A DNA stretch of 64,000 nucleotides. Origin: JBPEWY01 sp965224095 (lineage in GTDB: Bacteria > Bacteroidota > Bacteroidia > Flavobacteriales > Flavobacteriaceae). The notes under the pieces were generated by a model. That model was not told where the DNA came from, made no database searches, and saw nothing but the letters and a program-made list of their open reading frames with translations. Every line of letters begins with the position of its first letter. Within the stretch, counting starts at the first letter, position 1. The stretch spans positions 2,542,001-2,606,000 of the forward strand of contig OZ245039.1 of the NCBI GenBank assembly GCA_965224095.1. Direction: 5' to 3'. Below are positions 35,221 through 45,029 of the stretch, piece after piece. The translations under genes and the position numbers were made by a program.

Positions 35221-35276
35221 TCCCGTTGAGTGATAAGAACTCAATAGTCTTAACTGTTTAACGTAAAAATTTTAAT

Positions 35277-35609
35277 ATGAATGCACTTAGAAACAAGGTA
35301 CAGTTAATTGGAAATCTGGGGGGAGACCCTGAAATTATTAATCTTGAAAGCGGTAAAAAACTGGCTAAATTTTCCGTGGCTACCAATGAAAGTTATCGCA
35401 ACACTCAGGGAGATATTGTAAAGGATACACAATGGCATCAAGTGGTGGTATGGGGAAAACTGGCCGAGGTGGTTGAAAAGTATCTTTCCAAGGGAAATGA
35501 AGTTGCAGTAGAGGGAAAATTAACCAATCGTAGCTATGAAACCAGCGAGGGGCAAAAGCGCTACTTTACGGAAATTGTGTGTAACGAATTGCTTATGTTG
35601 GGGAAATAA
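35277..35609 (+). CDS. ssb: Single-stranded DNA-binding protein, short form
   Basis: A 110-residue OB-fold protein: NKVQLIGNLGGDPEI, KLAKFSVATNESYRN, TQWHQVVVWGKLAEVVEKYLSKGNEVAVEGKL, typical of bacterial SSB. It stops at the end of the OB fold and lacks the acidic C-terminal tail (DDDIPF) used for partner binding, so it is probably a secondary SSB, not the main replication SSB. Own promoter with an operator-like palindrome and own terminator. Confidence 0.9.
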   Translation: MNALRNKVQLIGNLGGDPEIINLESGKKLAKFSVATNESYRNTQGDIVKDTQWHQVVVWGKLAEVVEKYLSKGNEVAVEGKLTNRSYETSEGQKRYFTEIVCNELLMLGK

Positions 35610-35625
35610 ATGCAGATTTTTTGTA

Positions 35626-35654
35626 AAACCGGGAGATATCTCCCGGTTTCTTTT
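35626..35654 (+). terminator. Rho-independent terminator after ssb
   Basis: AAACCGGGAGATATCTCCCGGTTT palindrome followed by CTTTT. Confidence 0.85.
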
Positions 35655-35782
35655 GTTGGATAACATTCCTTAAAAGAGATCAGGGAAGGTGCTTTCTTTT
35701 TAAGTAATTTAATACGCGTGTACCGAAGGAAAACCTTAAAATGCAACCAAATACAACGGTTTGCATTCTATAATAAAAACTC

Positions 35783-36340
35783 TTGGAAGAGGAGGAGATC
35801 ATAGCAAAAATCAAAAAACATCCGGAATACTTCGGATTGATCTACGATGAGCATTATAACACGATATTTAACTATTGCTATAAAAGGACCGGAGATTTTG
35901 ACCTGGCAAAAGATATTTGCTCCGAAACTTTCCTGAAAGCGTATTTAAATATATCAAGATTTAAATGGAAAGGAGTCTCCGTGATGCATTGGTTGTACCG
36001 AATTGCGACCAATGAAATAAACCTTCACTACCGAAACAAGAAATACAGGCCTAAACTACTCTGTGAAACGGGGATCATTGGAGATCTCAGGGAAAAACAA
36101 CTTTCCTCCGCTTTTCAGGATGAAAAAACCGAAGCAGAGGAAGAAATAAGAAGGTATAAACAGTTTTTGGAAGTACGTGAGAAGCTTAAAAAACTACCGC
36201 TGAAATACCAGGAAGTAATTTCCTTAAAATATTTTGAAAAGCAAAAAATCAGAGAAATAGGGATTATCCTTAATAAACCAGAAGGAACCATCAAGTCATT
36301 ACTTTCCAGAGGGATAAACCTGCTTAAGCAACAATTTTAA
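35783..36340 (+). CDS. ECF-type RNA polymerase sigma factor
   Basis: A 185-residue sigma-70 family protein of region 2 plus region 4 only. Region 2: FDLAKDICSETFLKAYLNI and HWLYRIATNEINLHYR. Region 4: LPLKYQEVISLKYFEKQKIREIGIILNKPEGTIKSLLSRGINLL. The only suitable start is TTG at 35783, preceded by a normal gap and followed by a purine-rich stretch. The membrane protein after it (37-base gap) is the natural candidate for its membrane-bound control, in the usual ECF arrangement. Confidence 0.85.
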   Translation: MEEEEIIAKIKKHPEYFGLIYDEHYNTIFNYCYKRTGDFDLAKDICSETFLKAYLNISRFKWKGVSVMHWLYRIATNEINLHYRNKKYRPKLLCETGIIGDLREKQLSSAFQDEKTEAEEEIRRYKQFLEVREKLKKLPLKYQEVISLKYFEKQKIREIGIILNKPEGTIKSLLSRGINLLKQQF

Positions 36341-36377
36341 TGCAACCTTTTAGCAAACCAGGTATTATTATATTAAA

Positions 36378-36851
36378 ATGAACGACGATAAAAATATTGA
36401 AGGAATAATGGAAAAAATGCAGTTACCCAGCGTAGATGTGCACAAACATCAACAGGAGTTTCGCACTGCTTTGCTCAGCACCAAAAAAACCGCTTTACTG
36501 GGAACCGTTCTGCTGATACTCCCTTTGTTTTTTTTGGGAGGCGTACTCCTAAAACATTATTTAAACATTGATTTCGGGTTAGTAACAGCTGTTTATCAGT
36601 GGATAGGGGACCTCGACAGGAGGTATGGTGATAGCTCTGTACTTAACTGGATAATACGCATATTACTTCTTTTTGGACCACTGATTGCTATGGCGGTTAA
36701 TTTGCTGGCGGTAGTACATATTCGGTATGAAAAACCCAGAGCGGAAATAATAATGTCTTTAAAGCTTAAATGGACGAACTGGCTGATAATAGGCTTGTGC
36801 GGTGTTATTTTTTCGGTATTCTTTTTATACCTTGTTGTTGAGAATTTATAA
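36378..36851 (+). CDS. Three-helix membrane protein, possible anti-sigma component
   Basis: A 157-residue protein with a short polar N-terminus (about 30 residues) and three hydrophobic segments near 35-57, 93-118 and 133-155. No family recognised. It follows the ECF sigma gene and would place a cytoplasmic N-terminus where a sigma factor could be held, so a regulatory role is plausible but not shown. Confidence 0.55.
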   Translation: MNDDKNIEGIMEKMQLPSVDVHKHQQEFRTALLSTKKTALLGTVLLILPLFFLGGVLLKHYLNIDFGLVTAVYQWIGDLDRRYGDSSVLNWIIRILLLFGPLIAMAVNLLAVVHIRYEKPRAEIIMSLKLKWTNWLIIGLCGVIFSVFFLYLVVENL

Positions 36852-36858
36852 AGTTAAA

Positions 36859-37857
36859 ATGAGAATTTTTCTGTGTTTTTTATTCGTGATGGCTTTCGGA
36901 TTGCAGGTATTTGCTCATCCCTCCTGGGGGATTGCTGTAGACAAAGACCGGAATATTTATTTTGCCGACCTGACACATAACGGGAACGGAACGGTTTGGA
37001 AACTCACACCTCAGGGAAAATTAATAGCGTTATTTAAAGATTTTCACTGCCATAAACTCATGCTGGACAAAGACCAAAACCTCCTGGCCGAATATGTGGG
37101 TAAGGGAGACAGAGAGATGTTTTTAATACGGGCGTATCCCGATGGGAAAATAGATACTTTAGTCCGAACCACAAGTCGAAAAGAGTTTTCTACCAGTTGC
37201 GACGTGGCATTAAACGGAACTATTTATTTCAGTACAGATTATGTATGGAGTCGCGATCCATTTGGCAGGGTGCGTAAACACAGCAATCATAAGTTATACC
37301 AGACACAAACACTCTATGTAGACGAACTGGAAAACGTTTATGTGCCTGATAAAGGAGTAGATAATGGAGTTGTTATAAAATTTGACCGGAAAGGAAGGGT
37401 GCGTATTATGGCTACCGATCTTATTTCAAAACTAAAACGACCGAAAGATCCTCACAATGATGTGTTATTAGGAATAACAAAAGGCTGCGACGGGAATATG
37501 TATGTCGCGGAAAATGCGGGACAGCGAATTATCAAAATTCTTGATAACCAACAAACCGAAACCTTTTACAAATCGGAAGATCAATGGTACCCAACGGGAA
37601 TAGATTTTTTTGCCGGAGATGCCTATATACTGGAATATAATGCCGGAGGTGAGACTGAGGGCCCCAGAATTACAAAAATTGATGAATTTGGAAATCAATC
37701 GGTGCTCTTTCATTACGGGTATTATAAAAAAACGATTTTATCGGGTGGGCAGAAAAAGACCGGAAAAAAAGGAGGATTTTGGATCTATATGCTCATTCCC
37801 TTAGTCGGCATGGCGCTGATGTGGAATTTTATTAGAAGGAAGTATTTTTTCAGGTAA
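36859..37857 (+). CDS. Membrane-anchored beta-propeller (NHL/SMP-30-like)
   Basis: 332 residues from the ATG at 36859 that opens the signal peptide (cleavage after VFAH). Repeats of the NHL/SMP-30 type are visible: GIAVDKDRNIYFADL, TLYVDELENVYVPDKG, GITKGCDGNMYVAENAGQRIIKI. It ends with one transmembrane helix (WIYMLIPLVGMALMWNFI) and a short basic tail. The propeller faces the periplasm. Third gene of the sigma-factor unit, 7 bases after the membrane protein. Confidence 0.75.
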   Translation: MRIFLCFLFVMAFGLQVFAHPSWGIAVDKDRNIYFADLTHNGNGTVWKLTPQGKLIALFKDFHCHKLMLDKDQNLLAEYVGKGDREMFLIRAYPDGKIDTLVRTTSRKEFSTSCDVALNGTIYFSTDYVWSRDPFGRVRKHSNHKLYQTQTLYVDELENVYVPDKGVDNGVVIKFDRKGRVRIMATDLISKLKRPKDPHNDVLLGITKGCDGNMYVAENAGQRIIKILDNQQTETFYKSEDQWYPTGIDFFAGDAYILEYNAGGETEGPRITKIDEFGNQSVLFHYGYYKKTILSGGQKKTGKKGGFWIYMLIPLVGMALMWNFIRRKYFFR

Positions 37858-40624
37858 TTGTTTCTTCCGACTGGTTTTTTTGAAATTTTCTATAGATGAA
37901 TACCTTATAAAATAAGAAGGCTCCGATTAAAATAAAAGGGATCAGGAAATAATACCAAAAGGGCGATTCATAAATGGGATTGTTATTTCCCGTTACAATA
38001 ATAGCTCCCCAGTAATAAGGAGAGAATTCACTGGTATTATTATTGGCTTCCAGGTATTTTAGCTTGGCACTTCTAAGGGCTTCGGATTTAGCTTTTCCCT
38101 TCTTTAGTTGTTTGTAAAATTCCGAAAGGATTTCGGTACTTGCCTTTTCATTTGTTTCCCAAAGTGTTGAAACCACACTTCGCGATCCTGAATTAATAAA
38201 CCCACGGGTTAAATTATAGATTCCTTCGCCTCTTTTGTGTTCCCCCAAAGAAGTTTTACAGGCACTCAGAACTACCATTTCTTTTATACTTTTTAGGAAA
38301 TACAATTCGTCAAACAGGAGTTTTTTATCGTAAAGAGCCAACCAGGGATTACCGTGATCTACACCTCCATGCGTTGAAATATGAATAATCTTATGAGAAT
38401 CGTAGGCTTCCAAAAAATGTTGTTTGGTCGCCAGAGAATCAAATAACATATTGCTTTTAAAGTAAGGGGTTAAACTTGTTTGTTCGTACTCGGCATTAAT
38501 GAGCGGAGGTAAATAGGCATTTTTAAAATTGCCGAGTACAAAACCCGCAGACGCGTTGTCTTCATTTTTAAAACCAATATCATTTCCGGATTGTAATGGC
38601 AGAGATAAGGAATAATTATATCGGATATCGGTTTGGTAAATTAAAAACTTTCTGTAACCAGATCGGGTTTTATCCGGGATAAGAACTTCAAAAGGCAAAT
38701 ATTGTAAAATGCCATCCGGAATGATATTTATCTTTACCTGGCTATTTTTTTCTACCACTGAAAAAGGAACAATCATTTTGTAGATTGCCTGTGCCAGGTC
38801 TTCAAAGGCAAAAACCTGCTTTTGATTAACAAAAGGCTGTTTGATTAACTGAAGACAGCTTAGAACATTTTTGTATAACAAGGAGATATTATCAATTTTT
38901 TTGAGCTGCACCGCATCCCTTGAAATCAATAGTACATAACCTTCGGATTTCCCTAAAATATAACTGAGAATATACTCTTGCCGGTCCAAATTACGTCTGA
39001 CATCATTTAATTCAATAATACTCAACGCTTTTTTGTAGTTGTAATATTTGGGGTATTTTAGTTCAAGTGAATCAATAAATTTTTTATAGTTGTTTTTTTG
39101 AGCGAAAATTTCCTGTTTCACTTCATTAAGGTCTTGCCCCTCAGCTTTCTGTTCATAAGAAATCAGATCTTTCTCCAACAATTTTATATGTTTTAATAAT
39201 TGCTGTTCCCTGTTTATGATATCAACAGGAATATTACCATACCTTCTGGCTTTGGCAGTGGTAATGCTCTCCAGTAAAAGTAACCCTTTGTTCTTCTCTA
39301 TAAAATATAATGCGTTCTCGGGTTTGTCGAGTAAGTAGCATATTTTAACGGCGTTGGTATAAAGCTCAGACCCTTTGCGCCGCCAGTATAGTTTGGAGTG
39401 CTCTTCCCTGCTTTCAAAATATAGTTCATCTAATATATGATCGGCAAGTGTAACGAGCTGTTCGGCTTTGTGCAGGTCATCGTTGTTCACCGAATCCTTA
39501 AAGCGCTGCAAATGGCAGTTGGTAAGATCCATAACATATTCCAGAACAAATCTCTTATGAGGGGAAATGCTTATATCGTTTAGAGGGGGAAGATCACGGC
39601 TTCCAACAGGATCTGTAAGGTTTAGGATAGAGTATATAGCCTTATGATAGTACGCTATGGCTTTTTGGTACTCTTTTTTCATCAGAAAAAGATCTGCGCG
39701 GTTGTTTTGAATATAGCTCTTGTAGTACGGGTCTTTTCCTGCGTATATAGCCGCCCGGTCAAAATATGCAGCCGCATCTTTAAAGCGTTTCATTTTAGTG
39801 TGTATGACCCCTAATAAACTGAGGGACTTAATAATTCTGGTAGAATCGCCCATGAGTTTAAAAAGAGCGAGCGCTTCTTCGGTAGGTCTAAGTGCCTGAC
39901 GGAAATTCCCGGTAGTATTATACATAGCTCCCGTATTGTACTGTAGTAGCGCATGCTGCTTGTCAGGAATGGTAAGACCATCTAATGCATAAATTTTTTT
40001 AACGGTTTCCAGAAACGGATTCAGATAGGTGCTGTCGGCGGTATTTACATAGGTGGCAGCCGTATTGATGTAAGTCTTAATAAGCAGGTGATTTTTTTGG
40101 CTGGCCTGTAAAATACGTTCCGACTGTTCATAATTCTCCAAAGCACGTTGAAAATCACCTATATTATCAAAAAGATCTCCCCGTTCCCGGTAAACATTTC
40201 CCAAGCGCACTTCATTCGGGTCTGAAATAGAAATGAGTGTATCAAAATACATAATTGCAGCTTCATAATCCGGATTGGAGAGTCGACTCGACATATATCC
40301 CAGGTTATACAGGTTTTTCTTTTCCGGATCTTTCTGAGTACCTGACGCACGGATTTCCCTTTCCTTTAAAGCGTAAAAAAACCCTTTGGCTTTAAGTTTT
40401 TTAGACCAGTTCCATCGGGCATTTTTATAGTATAGCAAAGCAAGGGTATCTTTTGAAGCGGATACATTATTTTCAATAAAATGATCCAGTAATACAGATT
40501 TACGGCTATCGTCAACAGGAAGAAGGAGCAGGGAATCATAGGAATTCATTATATTGGTTTGCGCACATAAGAAAAGTCCCTGAAGAACACTGACTATAGT
40601 AAAAAAGAGATGAAACCTGCACAT
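37850..40624 (-). CDS. CHAT-domain protease-like protein with TPR repeats and C-terminal membrane helix
   Basis: A 924-residue protein with a signal peptide (cleavage near LCAQ). Residues about 100-450 are TPR helices (for example DFQRALENYEQSERILQ and EYQKAIAYYHKAIYSI). A long coiled region follows (about 490-540). The C-terminal CHAT domain has the caspase-type dyad: His752 in HISTHGG and Cys789 in LSACKTSLGE, so it is probably catalytically active. A transmembrane helix (FWYYFLIPFILIGAFLFYKVF) and a basic tail close the protein. The domain therefore probably works in the periplasm. CHAT proteins include separase-like and Craspase-type proteases. The adjacent subtilase suggests a shared proteolytic pathway; this is an inference. 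Confidence 0.85.
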   Translation of the reverse strand: MCRFHLFFTIVSVLQGLFLCAQTNIMNSYDSLLLLPVDDSRKSVLLDHFIENNVSASKDTLALLYYKNARWNWSKKLKAKGFFYALKEREIRASGTQKDPEKKNLYNLGYMSSRLSNPDYEAAIMYFDTLISISDPNEVRLGNVYRERGDLFDNIGDFQRALENYEQSERILQASQKNHLLIKTYINTAATYVNTADSTYLNPFLETVKKIYALDGLTIPDKQHALLQYNTGAMYNTTGNFRQALRPTEEALALFKLMGDSTRIIKSLSLLGVIHTKMKRFKDAAAYFDRAAIYAGKDPYYKSYIQNNRADLFLMKKEYQKAIAYYHKAIYSILNLTDPVGSRDLPPLNDISISPHKRFVLEYVMDLTNCHLQRFKDSVNNDDLHKAEQLVTLADHILDELYFESREEHSKLYWRRKGSELYTNAVKICYLLDKPENALYFIEKNKGLLLLESITTAKARRYGNIPVDIINREQQLLKHIKLLEKDLISYEQKAEGQDLNEVKQEIFAQKNNYKKFIDSLELKYPKYYNYKKALSIIELNDVRRNLDRQEYILSYILGKSEGYVLLISRDAVQLKKIDNISLLYKNVLSCLQLIKQPFVNQKQVFAFEDLAQAIYKMIVPFSVVEKNSQVKINIIPDGILQYLPFEVLIPDKTRSGYRKFLIYQTDIRYNYSLSLPLQSGNDIGFKNEDNASAGFVLGNFKNAYLPPLINAEYEQTSLTPYFKSNMLFDSLATKQHFLEAYDSHKIIHISTHGGVDHGNPWLALYDKKLLFDELYFLKSIKEMVVLSACKTSLGEHKRGEGIYNLTRGFINSGSRSVVSTLWETNEKASTEILSEFYKQLKKGKAKSEALRSAKLKYLEANNNTSEFSPYYWGAIIVTGNNNPIYESPFWYYFLIPFILIGAFLFYKVFIYRKFQKNQSEETIT

Positions 40625-40642
40625 ACTTCTGATATTACCCTA

Positions 40643-40650
40643 CAAAAATA
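40643..40650 (-). promoter_or_regulatory. TAnnTTTG -7 box for the CHAT gene
   Basis: Minus-strand TATTTTTG, exact consensus, about 19 bases upstream of the CHAT start at 40624. Confidence 0.5.
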
Positions 40651-40658
40651 CTGAATTT

Positions 40659-40688
40659 AAAGGGAGGAATTTTCAAGCTCCTCCCTTT
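40659..40688 (-). terminator. Terminator of the subtilase operon
   Basis: AAAGGGAGGA / TCCTCCCTTT, a perfect 10-bp stem about 50 bases after the subtilase stop codon. It shows that the CHAT gene is a separate unit from the subtilase. Confidence 0.7.
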
Positions 40689-40736
40689 GAGTCTAAATAA
40701 TCAGTATGATACCTAAACCTAATTATCTAAACTAAA

Positions 40737-41990
40737 CTAATCGTCTATATAGGACTGATACTTTATACCATCGAGATTGGGATGTTCAACGGTATTGGAG
40801 ATTATTTTTTCAATATGGTCAGACACCGATATACCCGGCGAATAATGTTCTCCGGCAAAGGCACTTGCAAAAGCACAGGAAAAAGAGGTTCCCGAAAAAG
40901 TTACATAATCATTGGGTGTTATATAAAAAGGGATGTCTTCTCCGGGTGCTGCAATATCAACGGTATTGGGCCCGTAATTGGAAAACCAGGCGAGGTCAAT
41001 ATTAAGCGGATCATTGTTAATAGCAGCAATAGAAAGTATATTAGCAGACGAATGAGAAGAGGGATAATGTAAATGCTGATCCGTATTCAGGTGTTTATTC
41101 CCGGCCGATGACGTGATGAGAATATCGTTTTCCAATTCCGAAATAGATTGCTCCAGGAGTGTAAGCTTTTGAGCATACCAACCGAAACTCATATTTATGA
41201 TATCTACATCCGTATTTTTTGCCGCATACTTAAACCCGCACAGAATATCAAAATAGCTTCCATTTCCATGTTGATCGAAAACTTTTACGGGGAGGATTTG
41301 AAAATCCACATTTTTTTCTCTTAACGCTTCATAAATAATGCTGCTTACCACGGTACCATGTCCGTAGTCGTCAAAAGGGTTGTTGTCGCCATTTACAAAA
41401 TCCCATCCATAATAATCAACCAAACCCTGATCGGAGTATGGATCCGGACCTTGCTTTACGTTGTACAAAAAGGGGCTTTGAAAACCAAAATAATTGTAAT
41501 CCACCCCGGTATCCAGAATAGCAATGGTAAGGTCTGTGTTTTTAGGGACTATTTTTTCTAGGGCAACAGTATTGTTCTCAAAACCGAAACTATTAGCCGG
41601 TTTTTGTCCCAGATGCTTGATAATCGGATTAAAATCTACCCCTTCAAGCCCGGAATCGTCTTTTGCTCCTACAACGATTTCTTCGATACTACCCCCGGGA
41701 ATATTTCCCTGACTGTCTTTTTCAAAGATCCATAATTCGATAGTAGGGTCTGCACAGGGACATTTTTTAAACGATGACACCTGATAGCTATTCCGGATAG
41801 TCTGCTTTTGAAATTCGGAAGTACCCGCGTTGTATTTAACAATCATTTCATTCGACGGATAGGTGGTGGTTGTAGCTCTGTTAACCGAAGGACTAATGTT
41901 ATAAGCTTCGGGAAGATTGTAGATTTCCTGCTTTTCGCAGCTGCTAAAAATAACCAGCGATACAGAGAGTATAAAAAATAGTTTTTTCAT
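40737..41990 (-). CDS. S8 (subtilase) family serine peptidase lipoprotein
   Basis: A 417-residue protein with lipobox SLVIFSSC and an inhibitor-like propeptide. The subtilase triad is complete: Asp160 in AILDTGVDY, His211 in YGHGTVV and Ser369 in SGTSFSC; the oxyanion Asn is in SSAGNKHL. Exported lipoprotein, active outside the cytoplasm. It stands between the anchor-L T9SS protein and the CHAT protein. Confidence 0.9.
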   Translation of the reverse strand: MKKLFFILSVSLVIFSSCEKQEIYNLPEAYNISPSVNRATTTTYPSNEMIVKYNAGTSEFQKQTIRNSYQVSSFKKCPCADPTIELWIFEKDSQGNIPGGSIEEIVVGAKDDSGLEGVDFNPIIKHLGQKPANSFGFENNTVALEKIVPKNTDLTIAILDTGVDYNYFGFQSPFLYNVKQGPDPYSDQGLVDYYGWDFVNGDNNPFDDYGHGTVVSSIIYEALREKNVDFQILPVKVFDQHGNGSYFDILCGFKYAAKNTDVDIINMSFGWYAQKLTLLEQSISELENDILITSSAGNKHLNTDQHLHYPSSHSSANILSIAAINNDPLNIDLAWFSNYGPNTVDIAAPGEDIPFYITPNDYVTFSGTSFSCAFASAFAGEHYSPGISVSDHIEKIISNTVEHPNLDGIKYQSYIDD

Positions 41991-42017
41991 TGTAATTAGG
42001 TTTAGGATTTTTTAATC

Positions 42018-42045
42018 AAGGCCCAGGGTATAACCCCCAGGCCTT
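42018..42045 (-). terminator. Terminator after the anchor-L gene
   Basis: Minus-strand AAGGCC-T-GGG / CCC-T-GGGCCTT hairpin within 40 bases of the stop codon, followed by a T/A-rich stretch. Confidence 0.6.
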
Positions 42046-42056
42046 TCTTAATTTAA

Positions 42057-44483
42057 TTATTCAATTATGACTTTGGTTTTAATAGTTTCTGTTTCCGATT
42101 TAAATGTTACAATGTAAATACCCTGAGATAGTTTTCCAGAAGCATTCCAGTTTATACTTTTTTGAACGTCTTCGGTAAGTTGTTCTTCAAAGCTATGCAC
42201 CAGTTTTCCATAAAAATCATGCACTTCAATCTTAACAGTGGTATCCTTAGACGCCTTTAATGTAAATTGCATGGAACCGTTGTTGGGATTTGGTGATACC
42301 AGTGCCTTTTTAAATATTTCATTCTCAAATAGTTTTACAGGAGAAAAGCAAGCCTGTGATGGACTAGAAATAGTACCATCTTTACAAATTGCCTGCACCT
42401 GCCATACAAAACAATCATCGTGAAGACTGGTTGGCACTTCATAATTATTGGTTAAAACAGTTTGTGGAGCCAAGGAAACTGTAGAAGTACACTTGCATGC
42501 TACTTGTGGTTCGTTCCCCGCCGGGCTACTTATAATGTATTCAACAGCCCCTGGGACTGGATCCCAGGTTAAGGTTGTGCCAATTACCTGGAGGTTTTGA
42601 GGGCTTCCTATTTCACAGGGAGGATCTATTTCATCTAAAATGGAACAGTCTACAGGGCCACAGATATCACAAGATCCTTTTAATGCTTCCGGACAGTTTC
42701 TGCAAATACTTTCAATATAACACACCTCCCCGCAATCTGTTATTACTTTGTGAAGTAAGAAATAATAAAGTCCGTCTTCTATAGGGCCATGGGTATAATC
42801 TAACCCCGTTTGAGAGTTCACAAAAGTGTAGGGACCCCCTGAAGCATTGGGACTGGAGTACAAATGCCATTCATGAACTGCAGAAGGATTGTTGGAATAA
42901 TCGTATAGTACGGAAGTGATAATATTACCCGTTACCGGATCAAGCCCTATACCGAACTCCGCTGTAAATTCCATAGGCTCTCCTGGGCCATTTGGCCAGT
43001 AATCAAATACTATACAGCAATCTACTTCTTGTCCTGAAGGGATTGTTACGGATAAAGCTTTAAACCCTCCTTGATATTGTACTCTTGCAAAACATAATTC
43101 ACCACAATCAGGTGTTACTACTTTGTGAACTACAGTATAGTACAAACCATATTGTGCATTGTCATAAATAATTTCCGGACCTTCTCCGGTTGTAACAGTA
43201 CTGTATACGGGAGTATATGGACCACCGGATTGATTTGGACTGGATAATACATACCACTCATGAGTAGCATTGATAAAATCATAAGACTCATAATTTTTGG
43301 CAATTAAAGAGTAATTATCATTATCAGGATCTACCCCAAGCAAAAAGCTGGCATCTGTAAACTCATCACAGCAATCTACAATGGTAAAATGCTGTATCAA
43401 TTCTACCCATCCGCATTCCGGATCATTTATAGCTAGTTTTACTCCATAGGTAACCCCTACTTCAAACGTTACCGGATGCTCGGGATCGTTTTCAAATAAT
43501 TCGGTAATATTTACTAAATCTGGAGACCCCTGAGTCCAACCTGCGCCGGAAATCCAGTTATAGTTTCCAGAGTCATAAATCCACAGATCCATAAAATAGC
43601 TTCCGGTATCGGTAGTAGCACTACCATTGAGATAAACATCTTCATTAATACAAAATTCCATTTGTTCTACTCCATCTTCATTCTCAAAATGATAGGCAAC
43701 TTCTGCCATCGAGGAAAAAGACCCTTGCTCAATAAAAACTCCTGAATCATATGCACCATCTCCGATATCGGCTATAGCTAATGTTATGGTATAGGTTTGT
43801 CCCGGAGTTAAACCAGAAGCCTGGGCTTGTAAGGAAGTAGTACGACCATCGTATTGAATGTTATTGCCGTTACAATTATCCACAAAGAGTAAAGGGTTTG
43901 TAGCACCGGTTCCATTAGAAGTACAATTGTTACTAAAGCCATTATTTACGGTATTGATGGCAACCGGAGTAGTACCACCGGGAATAACGGCAATGTTTTG
44001 GTTCCCTTGAATACCGGGACCAGATATAAAAAAACCGAAAACATCATTAAAATTGCTATTTACATACTCGTGATATTCTTCGGAGGCAAAAACATAATCA
44101 AAACTTATGGCACATCCATCAGGGATAATATCAAAAGTAACAACACAGGCATCCTGAGTAGTACCCTGACCAAGGTTGTCCAAAAGGGCAGAACCTCCCG
44201 TATTATTGTTGGTTGATGAATTATCAACATTATTGGGACCCACGGCATTGGTTATTTGACCTGAAGTTAGAAGAACTCCCTGTGTAATTCCAAAGTTACC
44301 GTTTGTAAATTGACCATACGACCCGGCCGCGCCGTTGACAGTTACATTGTTGATTGTAACACCTTGCCCACCTAGGGTTTGAATTAAATTAGTGTCATTT
44401 AAATTGGTGTTTACATTTATTTGTCCATACCCTAAAAAAGATATTGACAAACACGTTATTACTGATAAATAAAAAGTTTTCAT
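42057..44483 (-). CDS. Choice-of-anchor L domain protein with T9SS sorting domain
   Basis: 808 residues from the ATG at 44483 (MKTFYLSVITCLSIS). A choice-of-anchor L domain (about 25-280) shows GISQGVLLTSG, ASEEYHEYVN and FGFFISGPG. A cysteine-rich middle follows, with repeated segments EWHLYSSPNASGGPY and EWYVLSSPNQSGGPY, then an Fn3-like module and a C-terminal T9SS type A domain (SPNPNNGSMQF...GIYIVTFKSE). Surface-exposed or released. It overlaps or adjoins the small secreted protein upstream, so they are cotranscribed. Confidence 0.82.
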   Translation of the reverse strand: MKTFYLSVITCLSISFLGYGQINVNTNLNDTNLIQTLGGQGVTINNVTVNGAAGSYGQFTNGNFGITQGVLLTSGQITNAVGPNNVDNSSTNNNTGGSALLDNLGQGTTQDACVVTFDIIPDGCAISFDYVFASEEYHEYVNSNFNDVFGFFISGPGIQGNQNIAVIPGGTTPVAINTVNNGFSNNCTSNGTGATNPLLFVDNCNGNNIQYDGRTTSLQAQASGLTPGQTYTITLAIADIGDGAYDSGVFIEQGSFSSMAEVAYHFENEDGVEQMEFCINEDVYLNGSATTDTGSYFMDLWIYDSGNYNWISGAGWTQGSPDLVNITELFENDPEHPVTFEVGVTYGVKLAINDPECGWVELIQHFTIVDCCDEFTDASFLLGVDPDNDNYSLIAKNYESYDFINATHEWYVLSSPNQSGGPYTPVYSTVTTGEGPEIIYDNAQYGLYYTVVHKVVTPDCGELCFARVQYQGGFKALSVTIPSGQEVDCCIVFDYWPNGPGEPMEFTAEFGIGLDPVTGNIITSVLYDYSNNPSAVHEWHLYSSPNASGGPYTFVNSQTGLDYTHGPIEDGLYYFLLHKVITDCGEVCYIESICRNCPEALKGSCDICGPVDCSILDEIDPPCEIGSPQNLQVIGTTLTWDPVPGAVEYIISSPAGNEPQVACKCTSTVSLAPQTVLTNNYEVPTSLHDDCFVWQVQAICKDGTISSPSQACFSPVKLFENEIFKKALVSPNPNNGSMQFTLKASKDTTVKIEVHDFYGKLVHSFEEQLTEDVQKSINWNASGKLSQGIYIVTFKSETETIKTKVIIE

Positions 44484-44491
44484 ATCGATGA

Positions 44492-44875
44492 TCATTTTAA
44501 TCGGTTAAATCTGTATCGCATTCTTCTGGATATCTGATCAAAATGATCATTGACATTACTAATAGACCACTTTCTAGCGCTAAGCTTTTCCAGATCTAGG
44601 GTAAGAGTAATCTCTTTTGAATTAAAGTCTCCGATTAAATGATGAAAATCTAACGAGAAAGCCTTGCAAAACTCATTCAATGCTTGTTCCGATTGAAATG
44701 CCAAATGCGAGATGTTGAGGGTATAATTACCTCTTATTTCCTGTCCTTCATTTAATACAATCCTTAGTTGATCGTCAATAGTAATAGTATCTACACCGGA
44801 TTCCGTTTTTTGCGCAAAACCAATTGCGAAAAAAGAAACCAGGGAGAAAATCAAAAAGAGTTTTCTTTTTTTCAT
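44492..44875 (-). CDS. Small secreted protein of unknown function
   Basis: A 127-residue protein with a signal peptide (cleavage after GFAQ). The mature part alternates strands and helices with conserved-looking FNSKEITLTLDLEKL. No family recognised. First gene of the unit with the anchor-L protein; eight bases separate its stop from the next start. The sigma factor at 45030 is divergently transcribed, 154 bases away. Confidence 0.6.
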   Translation of the reverse strand: MKKRKLFLIFSLVSFFAIGFAQKTESGVDTITIDDQLRIVLNEGQEIRGNYTLNISHLAFQSEQALNEFCKAFSLDFHHLIGDFNSKEITLTLDLEKLSARKWSISNVNDHFDQISRRMRYRFNRLK

Positions 44876-45029
44876 AATCTCTTAGTTTTTAGTTAGTTTC
44901 TTACTCTGTTTCAGGCTTTTCAGATTCCGCCTCATAAATATGTTCTCAATTATATGAGGGAAAACAGACATTTTGTTACCCAATTTTTTTCAAGTATTTT
45001 GGTAAACCTTATTTAAGGCGTAGGATTTT

